From UBA1783 sp964449115 (GTDB lineage: Bacteria; Bacillota_I; Bacilli_A; Erysipelotrichales; Erysipelotrichaceae): a DNA stretch of 64,000 nucleotides. The stretch is from assembly GCA_964449115.1 (NCBI GenBank), contig CAYUXW010000001.1:23419-87418 (forward strand). The letters run 5' to 3'. Below are positions 25,152 to 34,600 of this stretch, one piece after another (positions within the stretch are counted from its first letter, which is position 1; every line of letters starts with the position of its first letter). Below the pieces are notes generated by a model that saw nothing but the letters and a program-made list of their open reading frames with translations, had not been told where the DNA came from and did not search any database. A program made the position numbers and the translations under genes.

Positions 25152-26083
25152 TTTAAACCTCTTTCTTTAATAATAATCTCTTCAATCTTCTCTAAACTCA
25201 TTTCAGGGTTGATTGTTTCTGTTGTACTTATTGCGATAACTCCTGCGGCTAAAGCATAATCTAAAGTCTTTTCAATATCAAATTTATTAACATAACTATA
25301 AATTACACCAGCCATAAAGGAATCACCAGCTCCTGAAGCATTAACCATTTCAACTTCTTTAAAAGCCTTTATATAGCTATTGCCTAAATAATCATAATAT
25401 AAACATCCACCTTTTCCAAGAGAAACAAATACTCTTTTAACACCTTTTTCAATAAGAATCTTACACGCTTCAATTTTATTCTGATATCCATCGGTAGGGT
25501 GTTCTGACAAAACAGCTAATTCTATTTCGTTCGGTTTGATGGTGTGAATATAAGGAAGATATTTTTTTATTCTTTTAGCATATGCACTGCTGACCGGATC
25601 ACAAAAGATATCAGTGGTAAAGTTTTGACAGATAAATTGCAAAGCTTCTTCTGAAAGGCAAGGATCAATAGTGATAACTTCAGCATTTCTAATAACATAA
25701 TCGATTTTTTTAAGGTAGTCAACAGTAATATTGTTAACAATATGCATATCACTTAATGATACATACATATCACCTTTTTCATCCAACATACATAAATAAG
25801 AAGATGAAGTTTCATTTTTTACAGTCATGGCATAAGAAAAATCTATTCCAGCATTAATTGAGTATTCCTTGATAAAACTGCCATTATTATCATCACCAAT
25901 AGCAGTAATTATCTTAGTGGGATAACCGATTCTGGCTAAATTTTCTAAGACATTTCTAGTAACTCCACCAACAGAAATAGACATATAACCAGGATTAGAA
26001 TCATGCAAAATCAAAGGGTTTTTACTTCGACCATTGATATCAACATTTGCTGCTCCAATACCTAAAACATATTTTTCTTTCAT
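25148..26083 (-). CDS. psuK: Pseudouridine kinase (PfkB family)
   Basis: Ribokinase-fold kinase (311 residues) placed to make pseudouridine 5'-phosphate for PsuG. The PfkB signatures are GIGAANVDINGRS with SVGGVTRNVLENLARIGYPT near the N-terminus, and the anion hole and catalytic Asp in VNASGAGDSFMAGVIY. Substrate assignment rests on the 4-base overlap with psuG; PfkB members are hard to tell apart alone. GGAG lies 8 bases before the ATG. An extended -10 (TGTTATAAT) just upstream is the likely promoter. Confidence 0.93.
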   Translation of the reverse strand: MKEKYVLGIGAANVDINGRSKNPLILHDSNPGYMSISVGGVTRNVLENLARIGYPTKIITAIGDDNNGSFIKEYSINAGIDFSYAMTVKNETSSSYLCMLDEKGDMYVSLSDMHIVNNITVDYLKKIDYVIRNAEVITIDPCLSEEALQFICQNFTTDIFCDPVSSAYAKRIKKYLPYIHTIKPNEIELAVLSEHPTDGYQNKIEACKILIEKGVKRVFVSLGKGGCLYYDYLGNSYIKAFKEVEMVNASGAGDSFMAGVIYSYVNKFDIEKTLDYALAAGVIAISTTETINPEMSLEKIEEIIIKERGLK

Positions 26084-26100
26084 ACACTAACTCCAAAGAT

Positions 26101-26109
26101 ATTATAACA
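26101..26109 (-). promoter_or_regulatory. Extended -10 promoter element of psuK
   Basis: TGTTATAAT on the minus strand, 17 bases before the psuK start. No good -35 is seen, which fits an extended -10 promoter. Confidence 0.5.
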
Positions 26110-26121
26110 TATCAGAATATA

Positions 26122-26151
26122 TTAAAAGAAGAGAATTTTATTTCTCTTCTT
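26122..26151 (-). terminator. Terminator after rbfA
   Basis: A perfect 10-bp stem AAGAAGAGAA / TTCTCTTCTT with a 6-base loop, followed on the minus strand by TTTAAT. The rbfA stop codon (26138-26140) is in the loop. Confidence 0.85.
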
Positions 26152-26488
26152 CTATGTTTAATTGATTAATTATCTCATCTATGCGATTAGCATTTTGAAG
26201 TGAAGTATCTAAGATAAAGATAAGTTCTGGACATTTTTTAATTTTAATTTTTTTAGCCAGCCTACTTCTTATTAATCCTTTTGCTTTATTTAAAGCAGCT
26301 AAGCGATACTCATCCTTTTGATACTTATCTAAGAAAGTTACAAATACTCTGGCAATTGAACTGTCGTTATTTAATATTACATCAGTAATTGTTACATAAC
26401 CTACATTTGAATCTTTTACATCATCTCTGATTATCATCGTTAAATGCCTTAAAATTTCAGACTGCAGTCTTTCTTTTTTTAATGACAT
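26138..26488 (-). CDS. rbfA: Ribosome-binding factor A
   Basis: A 116-residue KH-like protein needed for 16S 5'-end maturation and cold growth. Typical features: RLQSEILRHLTMIIRDDVKD, VGYVTITDVILNNDSSIARVFVTF, and the C-terminal PELIFILDTSLQNANRIDEIINQL. It is the last gene of the rimP-nusA-ylxR-infB-rbfA run, 5 bases after infB, with AAGGAG before the ATG. Confidence 0.95.
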   Translation of the reverse strand: MSLKKERLQSEILRHLTMIIRDDVKDSNVGYVTITDVILNNDSSIARVFVTFLDKYQKDEYRLAALNKAKGLIRSRLAKKIKIKKCPELIFILDTSLQNANRIDEIINQLNIEEEK

Positions 26489-26493
26489 AGTTA

Positions 26494-28320
26494 TTACTCC
26501 TTAACTTCCTGATCTTCAAATGCTTCAATAACATCATCTACCTTGACATCGTTGTATCTTTCAATAGTCAGTCCGCATTCATAACCTGCTTTAACTTCTT
26601 TGACATTATCTTTAAAGCGCTGTAGAGACCCTAATATACCGGTATAAATAACGACACCGTTTCTAATCAATCTGACTCCACTGTTATTTTTTATGATTCC
26701 ATCATCAACATAGCAACCTGCAATGGTACCAATTCTACTAACTTTAAACAACTGTCTTACTGTTGCCTGCCCTAGCACTACTTCTTCATAAACTGGTGCC
26801 AGCATACCCTTCATAATAGATTCCAATTCTTCAAGAGCTTTATAGATTATATTATGAAGACGAATAGATATACCATTTTCTTCAGCCATTCTTTTAACTG
26901 TGGCGTTTGGTCTGACATTAAATCCATAGATAATGGCATTTGATGTGGTCGCCAACATGATATCTGATTCAGTTATTGCTCCAGCAGCAGCTCTTAATAC
27001 TCTGATTTTAACTTCATCATTTGAAAGTTTTTCCATTGAACTTTGAACTGCTTCAGCACTGCCAGCCACATCAGCCTTAACTATGATATCCAATTGCTGT
27101 AGATCACCTTCTTTAATCTTAGAAGCAATATCATCAAGACTAAGTACTGTTGATCTTCTTTCAAGTTCTATTTTAGCCTGAGCTCTATTGTCAGCAACAG
27201 TTCTTGCGCGTTTTTCATCAGCAAATACTTTAAAGTGATCACCCGCTTCAGGAACATCTGATAAACCGATAATTTCTACAGGCATTGAAGGCTTGGCAGT
27301 TTTAATTTCCTTGCCTTTATCATCAGTCATTTTTCTAATACGACAGAAAGCAGAACCGACTACTAGACAATCACTTGAATTTAGTGTTCCATTTTGAACC
27401 AATAAAGTAGCTACAGGACCTCTTCCTCGATCCAGTTTTGCTTCTACAACCGTACCAGTAGCCAATTTTTCTGGATTAGCTTTTAATTCTAAAACTTCAG
27501 ATAACAATAAAATCATTTCTAACAATGTTTGAACACCTTCACCAGATTTAGCACTTATTTTAGTAAACATTGTGCTTCCTCCCCATTCTTCTGGTATCAA
27601 TCCATAATCAGCCAGTTCATTGTATACTCTGTCAACATTGGCATTATGTTTATCAATTTTATTGATAGCAATAATAATTGGTACATCTGCGGCTCTAGCA
27701 TGGTCAATTGCTTCCTTTGTCTGAGGCATTACACCATCATCTGCTGCAACAATAACAACAACTATATCAGTCATCTTGGCCCCTCTAGAACGCATGGCTG
27801 TGAAAGCCTCATGTCCTGGAGTATCCAAGAAAGTAACTTTTTGACCATTTACAGTTGTCTGGTATGCTCCAATATGTTGAGTTATACCCCCAAATTCACC
27901 TGCTGTAACATTAGTATTTCTAATAAAGTCAAGTAAAGTAGTTTTACCATGGTCAACATGTCCCATAATAGTTACAATTGGCGCTCTTGGTAATAAATCT
28001 TCAGGATTATCTTCAACATCATCTTCCAAAGAATTAGAATCGACTACTTCTTCTTTGGTAATATTGATGTTATACTCCAAGGCGACTAGTTCAATTGTAT
28101 CATCGTCTAAAGACGTATTGACAGTGTACATTTTACCTAACATAAATAAGAATTTAATAATTTCAGCTGGTGACTTATTAATCTTTTCTGCTAGTTCTTT
28201 AACAGTGATGCCTTCCTGATAAGTACAATCCTTTACCACATCATTTTTCTTATTGTAATTGCGATTATACTTTTTATTGCTGTTATTTCTTCTTTTTTTG
28301 TTTGGTTTTTTATTTGTCAT
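26494..28320 (-). CDS. infB: Translation initiation factor IF-2
   Basis: GTPase that places initiator tRNA on the 30S subunit. It has 608 residues with a short basic N-terminus (KKPNKKRRNNSNKKYNRNY) in place of the long variable domain of E. coli. An IF2N unit (TVKELAEKINKSPAEIIKFL) precedes the G domain: GHVDHGKTTLLDFI (G1), GGITQHIGAY (G2), DTPGHEAF (G3), NKIDK (G4). The C-terminal domains II-IV complete the protein. The ATG at 28320 has AAAGGTGG upstream; an upstream ATG at 28338 lies on that site. Confidence 0.97.
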   Translation of the reverse strand: MTNKKPNKKRRNNSNKKYNRNYNKKNDVVKDCTYQEGITVKELAEKINKSPAEIIKFLFMLGKMYTVNTSLDDDTIELVALEYNINITKEEVVDSNSLEDDVEDNPEDLLPRAPIVTIMGHVDHGKTTLLDFIRNTNVTAGEFGGITQHIGAYQTTVNGQKVTFLDTPGHEAFTAMRSRGAKMTDIVVVIVAADDGVMPQTKEAIDHARAADVPIIIAINKIDKHNANVDRVYNELADYGLIPEEWGGSTMFTKISAKSGEGVQTLLEMILLLSEVLELKANPEKLATGTVVEAKLDRGRGPVATLLVQNGTLNSSDCLVVGSAFCRIRKMTDDKGKEIKTAKPSMPVEIIGLSDVPEAGDHFKVFADEKRARTVADNRAQAKIELERRSTVLSLDDIASKIKEGDLQQLDIIVKADVAGSAEAVQSSMEKLSNDEVKIRVLRAAAGAITESDIMLATTSNAIIYGFNVRPNATVKRMAEENGISIRLHNIIYKALEELESIMKGMLAPVYEEVVLGQATVRQLFKVSRIGTIAGCYVDDGIIKNNSGVRLIRNGVVIYTGILGSLQRFKDNVKEVKAGYECGLTIERYNDVKVDDVIEAFEDQEVKE

Positions 28321-28343
28321 AACTGCACCACCTTTCATTTAAT

Positions 28344-28601
28344 TTATAATAATGAATCTAATTCATCATAAACAGTTTCTTTTACTTCGCATTCAAGTTG
28401 CTTAGCAAGAAGATTTTTACTTCTTGCTAAGGCAAACACATCTTTATCTTTTTTAAGATAGGCTCCTCGGCCATTCATTTTTCCAGTCAAATCTACAACA
28501 ACTTCATTTTCAGGAGTTCTTACAACTCTGATTAATTCTTTCTTTGGAAAACGCTCATTAGTAATAATGCATTTTCTCATTGGTATTTTTCTTTTCTTCA
28601 A
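28344..28601 (-). CDS. ylxR: YlxR family RNA-binding protein
   Basis: An 85-residue YlxR/DUF448 protein of the nusA-infB operon. Family sequence is KKRKIPMRKCIITNERFPKK and LIRVVRTPENEVVVDLTGK with NGRGAYL. The start is probably TTG at 28601: GAGGA lies 7 bases upstream, and the KKIPxRKC motif that opens YlxR proteins would otherwise be cut by the internal ATG at 28580. The usual next gene, ylxQ (an L7Ae homolog), is missing; infB follows after 23 bases. Confidence 0.9.
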   Translation of the reverse strand: MKKRKIPMRKCIITNERFPKKELIRVVRTPENEVVVDLTGKMNGRGAYLKKDKDVFALARSKNLLAKQLECEVKETVYDELDSLL

Positions 28602-28603
28602 TC

Positions 28604-30334
28604 TTAGTCCTCATCATAGAACTCGTCATACTCATCAAAGTCGATGTCGTCATAATACCAGTGATCTTCATCTGGATTTTCAAACTCTTCAAGTTCTTCC
28701 CCAGTATACTCTGGTTTAATTTCGTACTCTTGCTTTTTAAGTTCTTCAAGTCTTTCTCTATGTTCTCTTGCTTCGATTTCTTCTTTAGTTTCTTTTCTTT
28801 TTCTTCTTGAAGTTGTTTCTTCTTCTGTCTCTTTGCTTGCATCAGCTAAACTTTCAAACTTAGAAACATATTCTGCTGCTCTGGCAGCAATTCTTGCTTT
28901 ACGAAGTTCAATCTCTTCTTCAGTCTCTTCAACAATTTCTTCAGTTACTTCTTCAGTAGTTTCTACAACTTTTTCCTCAGCTGTTTCTTTGACTGTTTCT
29001 TCAACTTCTTTTTCAATAACTTCATCTATTGTTTCCAGTTCTTCTTCGAAAGTATCGTCAAATTCAATGAATTCATCATCAAATTCTTCTGTTTTTTCAG
29101 CTTCTTCAGCTTTCTTTTGTAGATAAGCCTCTAATTCTCTAGCTCTTCTTTCAGCTTCAGCTTTAGCCAGTTCGGCTGCTTTTCTTTCAGCTTCTCTTAA
29201 ACGTTTTTCTTGCTCTTTAGCAATGTATTGAGCCATCTCAGCTTGCCAATCAATTCCAGCATCTTCTAAGGCACCTGCTGTTTTAATATCTACTTTTTTA
29301 GATAATAATTCAGAAGCCAATTGAGCATTGATACCTTTTTTACCAATTGCCAATGACGGCTGGTCATCTTCAACAACAACCTGAATGGTATCATCTTTAG
29401 GAACAACACCGATAACATTGGCAGGTTTCATAACATTCTTGACATACTCAATATAGTCATCAGACCATTCAATTATATCAATGCTTTCCTGAGTAAGGGT
29501 ATTATCCTGCTGTCTGATTTCAGAGATGACAGCAGATACTCTTGAACCTCTATTACCAATACAAGAACCAATGGCATCAACATTTGGATCCTTTGAATAA
29601 ACTGCCATCTTTGTTCTGTTGTTTGCTACTCTGGCAATACCTTTGATTTCTACTGTTCCATCATAAATTTCAGAAACAGTCTGTTCAAACAATCTCTTTA
29701 CAAGATTCTTAGAAGATCTTGATACAGTAATTGGAGCGCCTTTTGTTTTATCACTCACTTCTTTGATAACAACCTTTAATCTTTGCCCATCATAATATTT
29801 TTCGTATGGAATCTGTTCTCTTTGAGCCAGTAAAGCAAGATCTGAATCATCAATCTTTACCAGAACAAACTTATCTTCAACAGATTCAACTACTGCATTT
29901 ACTATATCGTCGACTTTGTCTTTATATTTATCAAGCAGGTTTCTCTTATGAGCTTCTTTTATTTTTTGTGTAAAAACATTTTTAAGGTTAGAAATTTCTT
30001 TTCTGCCAAAATTCTTGATATTTACTTCATTTTCAATTTCATCACCAATTTTAGCATCAGGATAGATATCTTCTATTTCACTTAACTGTAATTCCAGTTC
30101 ATCATCGTTAACTTCTTCTACAACAGTTTTAATATGATATAACTTTATTTCACCTTTTTTAGAGACATCTACTCTTAGTTTTGGTTTAGGTAGATTTGAA
30201 TCTTTTTTTACATCAATGAATCTATAATAAGCTGTCTTTAATCCCTCACTTAAAGCATCAACAATAACTTCACTTGAAATGTTGCTATTTTCTTCAATTG
30301 CTCCAATTGCATTTACAATTTTCTTTAAATCCAT
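28604..30334 (-). CDS. nusA: Transcription factor NusA with a long acidic tail
   Basis: RNA polymerase-binding pausing, termination and antitermination factor. Residues 1-125 form the N-terminal domain; an S1 domain (about 135-205) and two KH domains (about 215-355: GSCIGNRGSRVSAVI, LAIGKKGINAQLA) follow. Family members such as the Bacillus one stop near residue 370. Here about 205 extra residues follow: an alternating Lys/Glu/Ala coiled-coil-like segment (372-410) and a long Glu/Asp-rich repeat tail ending in DDIDFDEYDEFYDED. The start has AAGGGGAAAG upstream. It is 12 bases after rimP. Confidence 0.95.
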   Translation of the reverse strand: MDLKKIVNAIGAIEENSNISSEVIVDALSEGLKTAYYRFIDVKKDSNLPKPKLRVDVSKKGEIKLYHIKTVVEEVNDDELELQLSEIEDIYPDAKIGDEIENEVNIKNFGRKEISNLKNVFTQKIKEAHKRNLLDKYKDKVDDIVNAVVESVEDKFVLVKIDDSDLALLAQREQIPYEKYYDGQRLKVVIKEVSDKTKGAPITVSRSSKNLVKRLFEQTVSEIYDGTVEIKGIARVANNRTKMAVYSKDPNVDAIGSCIGNRGSRVSAVISEIRQQDNTLTQESIDIIEWSDDYIEYVKNVMKPANVIGVVPKDDTIQVVVEDDQPSLAIGKKGINAQLASELLSKKVDIKTAGALEDAGIDWQAEMAQYIAKEQEKRLREAERKAAELAKAEAERRARELEAYLQKKAEEAEKTEEFDDEFIEFDDTFEEELETIDEVIEKEVEETVKETAEEKVVETTEEVTEEIVEETEEEIELRKARIAARAAEYVSKFESLADASKETEEETTSRRKRKETKEEIEAREHRERLEELKKQEYEIKPEYTGEELEEFENPDEDHWYYDDIDFDEYDEFYDED

Positions 30335-30346
30335 AACTTTCCCCTT

Positions 30347-30811
30347 TTAAATTTTTACAGCTAATCTTATTAATTTTATATTATCATAATTAATACTTAC
30401 TTGCTTTTGTACGCCTTTTACAAAATAGGCTATATTTAAAACATTCTCTTCAAAACCAGTAAGTGTTCCATCAATAGAATCAATACCTTTTGTGGGATTT
30501 TTTAATTCTACATGAACATAATCACCAATATGATTTAAAACTTCATTTTCATTTTCCAATACTTCTTCAGCTCCAAATGAACATACATCCAACATATATG
30601 GTTGATTGAAATCATCATGTTGATCTAATATATCAGAAATCTGATTGGAAATTATTTCACAAGTATCTAAATCAATTTCTCCATCATTTCTTTTTATACA
30701 GATTTCTAAAATAGGAGTTTTTCCAGATTTCTTGGAAATTTTGAATTTTCCAATATTATTAGCTTCTAATATTGGTTTAATTAAACTTTCAATTTTTTGA
30801 ATACTAAACAT
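30347..30811 (-). CDS. rimP: Ribosome maturation factor RimP
   Basis: A 154-residue two-domain protein acting in 30S assembly. Family sequence: LEICIKRNDGEIDLDTCEII, LDQHDDFNQPYMLDVCSFGAEE (normally DVSSPGLERPL, so the key segment is quite divergent), and a C-terminal SH3-like domain. The identification rests on this pattern and on its place directly upstream of nusA. GGAGG precedes the ATG. Confidence 0.88.
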   Translation of the reverse strand: MFSIQKIESLIKPILEANNIGKFKISKKSGKTPILEICIKRNDGEIDLDTCEIISNQISDILDQHDDFNQPYMLDVCSFGAEEVLENENEVLNHIGDYVHVELKNPTKGIDSIDGTLTGFEENVLNIAYFVKGVQKQVSINYDNIKLIRLAVKI

Positions 30812-30832
30812 TTTTCCTCCAAAGCAATATAT

Positions 30833-30854
30833 AAGGAGCGATTTCTCGCTCCTT
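30833..30854 (-). terminator. Strong hairpin between gdpD and rimP
   Basis: Perfect 9-bp GC-containing stem AAGGAGCGA / TCGCTCCTT with a 4-base loop (GAAA on the minus strand), flanked by ATATAT repeats. There is no clean T run, so it may be a terminator for the gene upstream, or a leader element of the rimP-nusA operon that could be processed or bind a regulator. Confidence 0.5.
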
Positions 30855-30901
30855 GCTATATATCTATGATACTAAATTTAAATATAAATATCAAGTAAAT
30901 T

Positions 30902-31651
30902 TTATTTATTTTGGTTATTCTCATTTAAAAAGTCTTCTCTTATCAATAATGCCTTATCAGGATAGTTGGTAATTATCGCATTCACACCAGTTTTTAAGGC
31001 TCCATATATGTATATCGGATCATTGATGGTCCAGGTATTTATTAATAGATTATTTTCTAAGGCTTCTTTTAGATAATTCTTATCAAGCAAGACATAAAAT
31101 GCTGGATGTAAATATTTGACATTGTGACTTTTAGTATATTTTGCCATATCAATTATTTTGTCTGAATGAAGAAAACCACAATTGGCATCAGGTTCAATAT
31201 CTAATATTTTTAATAAGGAATAGTGATTAAATGATGAATATATTACCCTATCTTCCATCTGATATTTTTTTACCAATTCAATTACTTTTTCTTCCATGCC
31301 ATCATAATCAAATACTGAATTTTTAAGCTCAATGTTTAAAGTTAAATCTGTGGGTTCTAATAAAATCAAAACTTCTTCTAAAGTAGGAATCTGACAGAAA
31401 GGATAATCTTTGTTTTTATTGTTGAAATTATATTTTTTTAATTCCTGATAATCAAAATCTTTAACAAATCCCTGATGATTGCTGACTCTGTCAATAGTTT
31501 CATCATGAATAACAACAACAGTTTTATCTTTTGTTATTTGCACATCCAGTTCTATTCCTTCAGCTTTTTGTTCAATTGCCAGTTTAAATGCTTCAATTGT
31601 GTTTTCAGGTGCATAAGCACTTGCTCCTCTGTGAGCCCAAATATAAGTCAT
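30902..31651 (-). CDS. Glycerophosphodiester phosphodiesterase
   Basis: A 249-residue TIM-barrel enzyme that releases glycerol 3-phosphate from glycerophosphodiesters. Catalytic motifs: WAHRGASAYAPENT (HR), EGIELDVQ and VIHDETIDR, later NIELKN and LINTWTIND. There is no signal peptide, so it is cytoplasmic (UgpQ-like). It sits 14 bases after polC, an unusual insertion between polC and rimP. GAGGTG precedes the ATG. Confidence 0.93.
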   Translation of the reverse strand: MTYIWAHRGASAYAPENTIEAFKLAIEQKAEGIELDVQITKDKTVVVIHDETIDRVSNHQGFVKDFDYQELKKYNFNNKNKDYPFCQIPTLEEVLILLEPTDLTLNIELKNSVFDYDGMEEKVIELVKKYQMEDRVIYSSFNHYSLLKILDIEPDANCGFLHSDKIIDMAKYTKSHNVKYLHPAFYVLLDKNYLKEALENNLLINTWTINDPIYIYGALKTGVNAIITNYPDKALLIREDFLNENNQNK

Positions 31652-31664
31652 TTATTCACCTCTC

Positions 31665-34600
31665 TTAAAATAAAGATAGTTGATTTTCTTCTGCTAAATG
31701 ATCTAATACTCCCATTCTTTCTAAAAATGCTAATTGAGTATTATTAACAGATGTTCTCTTCATTAAATCTTCTTTAGAAATAAAACTCTGTATCTCTCTT
31801 TGTTCAACAATTGAATCAGCAACGGCTGCTCCCAATCCATCAATACTGCTAAAGGAAGGAATAATTCCAAATTCATCATCTGGGTCAATAATAAAATTGG
31901 TTGCCTGTGATTTAGTTAAACATATATTGTTGAAATGATATCCCCTTAAATACATTTCTAAAGCGATTTCCAAAACCAGTAACAGGTCTTCTTCTCTTTT
32001 AGGAACCTGTTGTCCGGCAGCGATGTTATCTTTAATACTCTGAAGACGATTATAGATAGCTAATTTCCCCTGTAACATTGTTTCTATATCATAGGCATCA
32101 CACCTGACGGAGAAATATACCGCGTAATAGGCTGCTGGTTTATGTACCTTGTACCATCCTACCCTGACAGCATTCATGGCATAGGCGACAGCGTGAGCCT
32201 TAGGAAACATGTATTTAATCAGCAAGCATGAATTGATATACCAGTCAGGGACATCGTGTTCCTTCATGGTTTTTATCCATTTATCTTTTAGACCTCTTCC
32301 TCTTCTTACTGATTCCATAATCTCAAAAGCAGTAATCTTTTCTAAACCTTTGGCAATAAGATAGGTCATTATATCATCGCGACATGATATAACTTCATTT
32401 AAATCACAGACTCCCTCTTCAATTAATACCTCAGCATTATTGGCCCACACATCAGTACCATGAGTTACTCCTTCAATAGCAACTAATTCATTAAAAGTTG
32501 AAGGTTTGGTTTTATCCAGAATTCTTCTATTATTATGGGTGCCAAACTCAGGTAAACCAGCTGCACCATTCAATTCATTATAAAGACCATCTGGATCAGA
32601 GATATTCAAAGAATCAGTTGAGTAAAATAACTGATAGGTTTTTGGATCACTCATTGGAACATCTGAATAATGAACACCAGAAAAGAGTGATAACAATCTT
32701 ATTGAAGTAGGGTCAACATGAGCCAAGATATCAAGTTTGAGTATATTATCATGTAAATCAGCAAAGGCAAAATGTGTTGTCAGCCATTCACTGAATGGGT
32801 TATTAGCTGGATATTGGATTGGTGTAAAATCATGGACATCTTTTTCTTTTGGTATTACTACGATTCCACCTGGATGCTGACCTGTTGTTCTTTTTACTCC
32901 TTCACACATCTTTGATAATACTTCACTGAATGACTTAGAAAAATATGGAATCTCTATTTCTTCACAATAGGCTTTTACATAGCCAAAAGCTGTCTTTTGA
33001 GCCACTGTGCCAATTGTTCCAGCACGATAGGTATGTTGACTGCCAAAGATATCTTTTACCTGCTGCATGGCAATTCCCTGATATTCAGCTGAAAAATTTA
33101 AGTCAATATCTGGCACCTTGTCACAGTCAAAGCCCAAGAAAGTTTCAAAAGGTATATTGTGACCATTTCTATTTAGTGCAGTTGAACAATTAGGACAGTC
33201 TTTTTCTGGTAAGTCAAAGCCATTGGCATACTCATTATTTGTATAGAAATGAGAATATTGGCATTTTGGACAGACATAATGAGGTACCAGTGGATTGACC
33301 TCAGTTATATTGGCCATGGTAGCAATAAAACTACTGCCAACAGATCCTCTGCTTCCGACTGGATAACCATCTGCTTCTGATTGTTTTACCAGTAAATGAG
33401 CAATATAATATTGTACAGAATAACCGTTGTTAATTACATTGAACAATTCCTTTTCAATTCTTTCTGATACAATCTCGGGTAAGTTTTCACCATATATTTT
33501 GTGAGCATTATTATATATTTCATTTTTTATGATAATTTCACAACCTTCAATGGTTGGTGTTACAAGTTCACTAGGAATCGGATATTCTTTGTTAATCATA
33601 TCGGCAATCATATTGGTATTCTTGATAACAAACTCTTGGGCTCTACCAGTCCATGAAAATTTATCCAAAAGTTCCTGAGTAGTCATTAGATGCTGATTAG
33701 GAGAAACAAAAACTTTTCTTTTTTCACGATTCATTGGATACATAGGATGTCTTAATCCGCCAATTCTTTTACCCATAATATAAATATCACGTGCTATTTT
33801 CTGATATGGATGAGTATAATATGGATTGCTGCTGGCAATAATTGGCTTTTTTAGTTTATCAGCAGTTTTTATTATATCCTTTATTACTGTTTTTATTCTT
33901 TCCATATCAAAAGAAGAACCAATTTCAACCATGTATTCATAGTTTTCCAGTGGATGTATTTCAATATAATCATAAAATTTCATGCATTTTTCTAAATCTG
34001 CAAGACTTCTATTAGAAGCAATTTCAAAGAGTTCAGAATATTGATCACAACTTCCAACCAGGATGTTTTTCCTTCTTTTTTCAATTTCTGATTTAGTTAT
34101 TCTTGGTTCAGCAGAGACATCTGCATCAATTTTTTTAGCATTTTCTTTAGCATAATAAGTTAAATAATCAGTATGAGATAAGGTTACAAGTTCATAGATA
34201 TCTTTGATACCAGCCATGTTTTTCGCCAATAGAGTTGCACTGTAAGGTCTGGCTTTTTTAAAGATATCTTCTTGTTGATCATTTTGCAGTCTTTCAAAAG
34301 TCATGCTTTCAAAATCCGGAATAGTTGGAAGCATTCTAACTAGAATATTAGCTAAAACTTCAGCATCATAATCAGCTCTATGAGCAATATTATCATCATA
34401 ATCAACTTCAAAATAATTAGCAATTACACCCAAGCGATAGTATTTTCTATCTTTTACAGTTTCTCTAGCTAGATTCAAGGTATCTAAACATATATTGTCA
34501 AGTGGTTTTCTTCCTAACCTGATTAGATTATCATTGATAAAATTAAAATCAAAATCAGCATTATGAGCTACTATTACTCTGTCTCCGATGAAATCAATAA

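Noticed and set aside
27529..27936. 135-codon plus-strand frame inside infB
   Set aside because: Antisense to the conserved IF-2 G domain; no ribosome site and no family resemblance.
28558..28842. Minus-strand open frame of 94 codons rich in Lys/Glu
   Set aside because: It is an out-of-frame shadow of the repetitive acidic nusA tail and overlaps ylxR; no own ribosome site.
28833..29126. Plus-strand open frame rich in Ser/Val
   Set aside because: Antisense shadow of the GAA/GAG-rich nusA tail; the low-complexity composition explains it.
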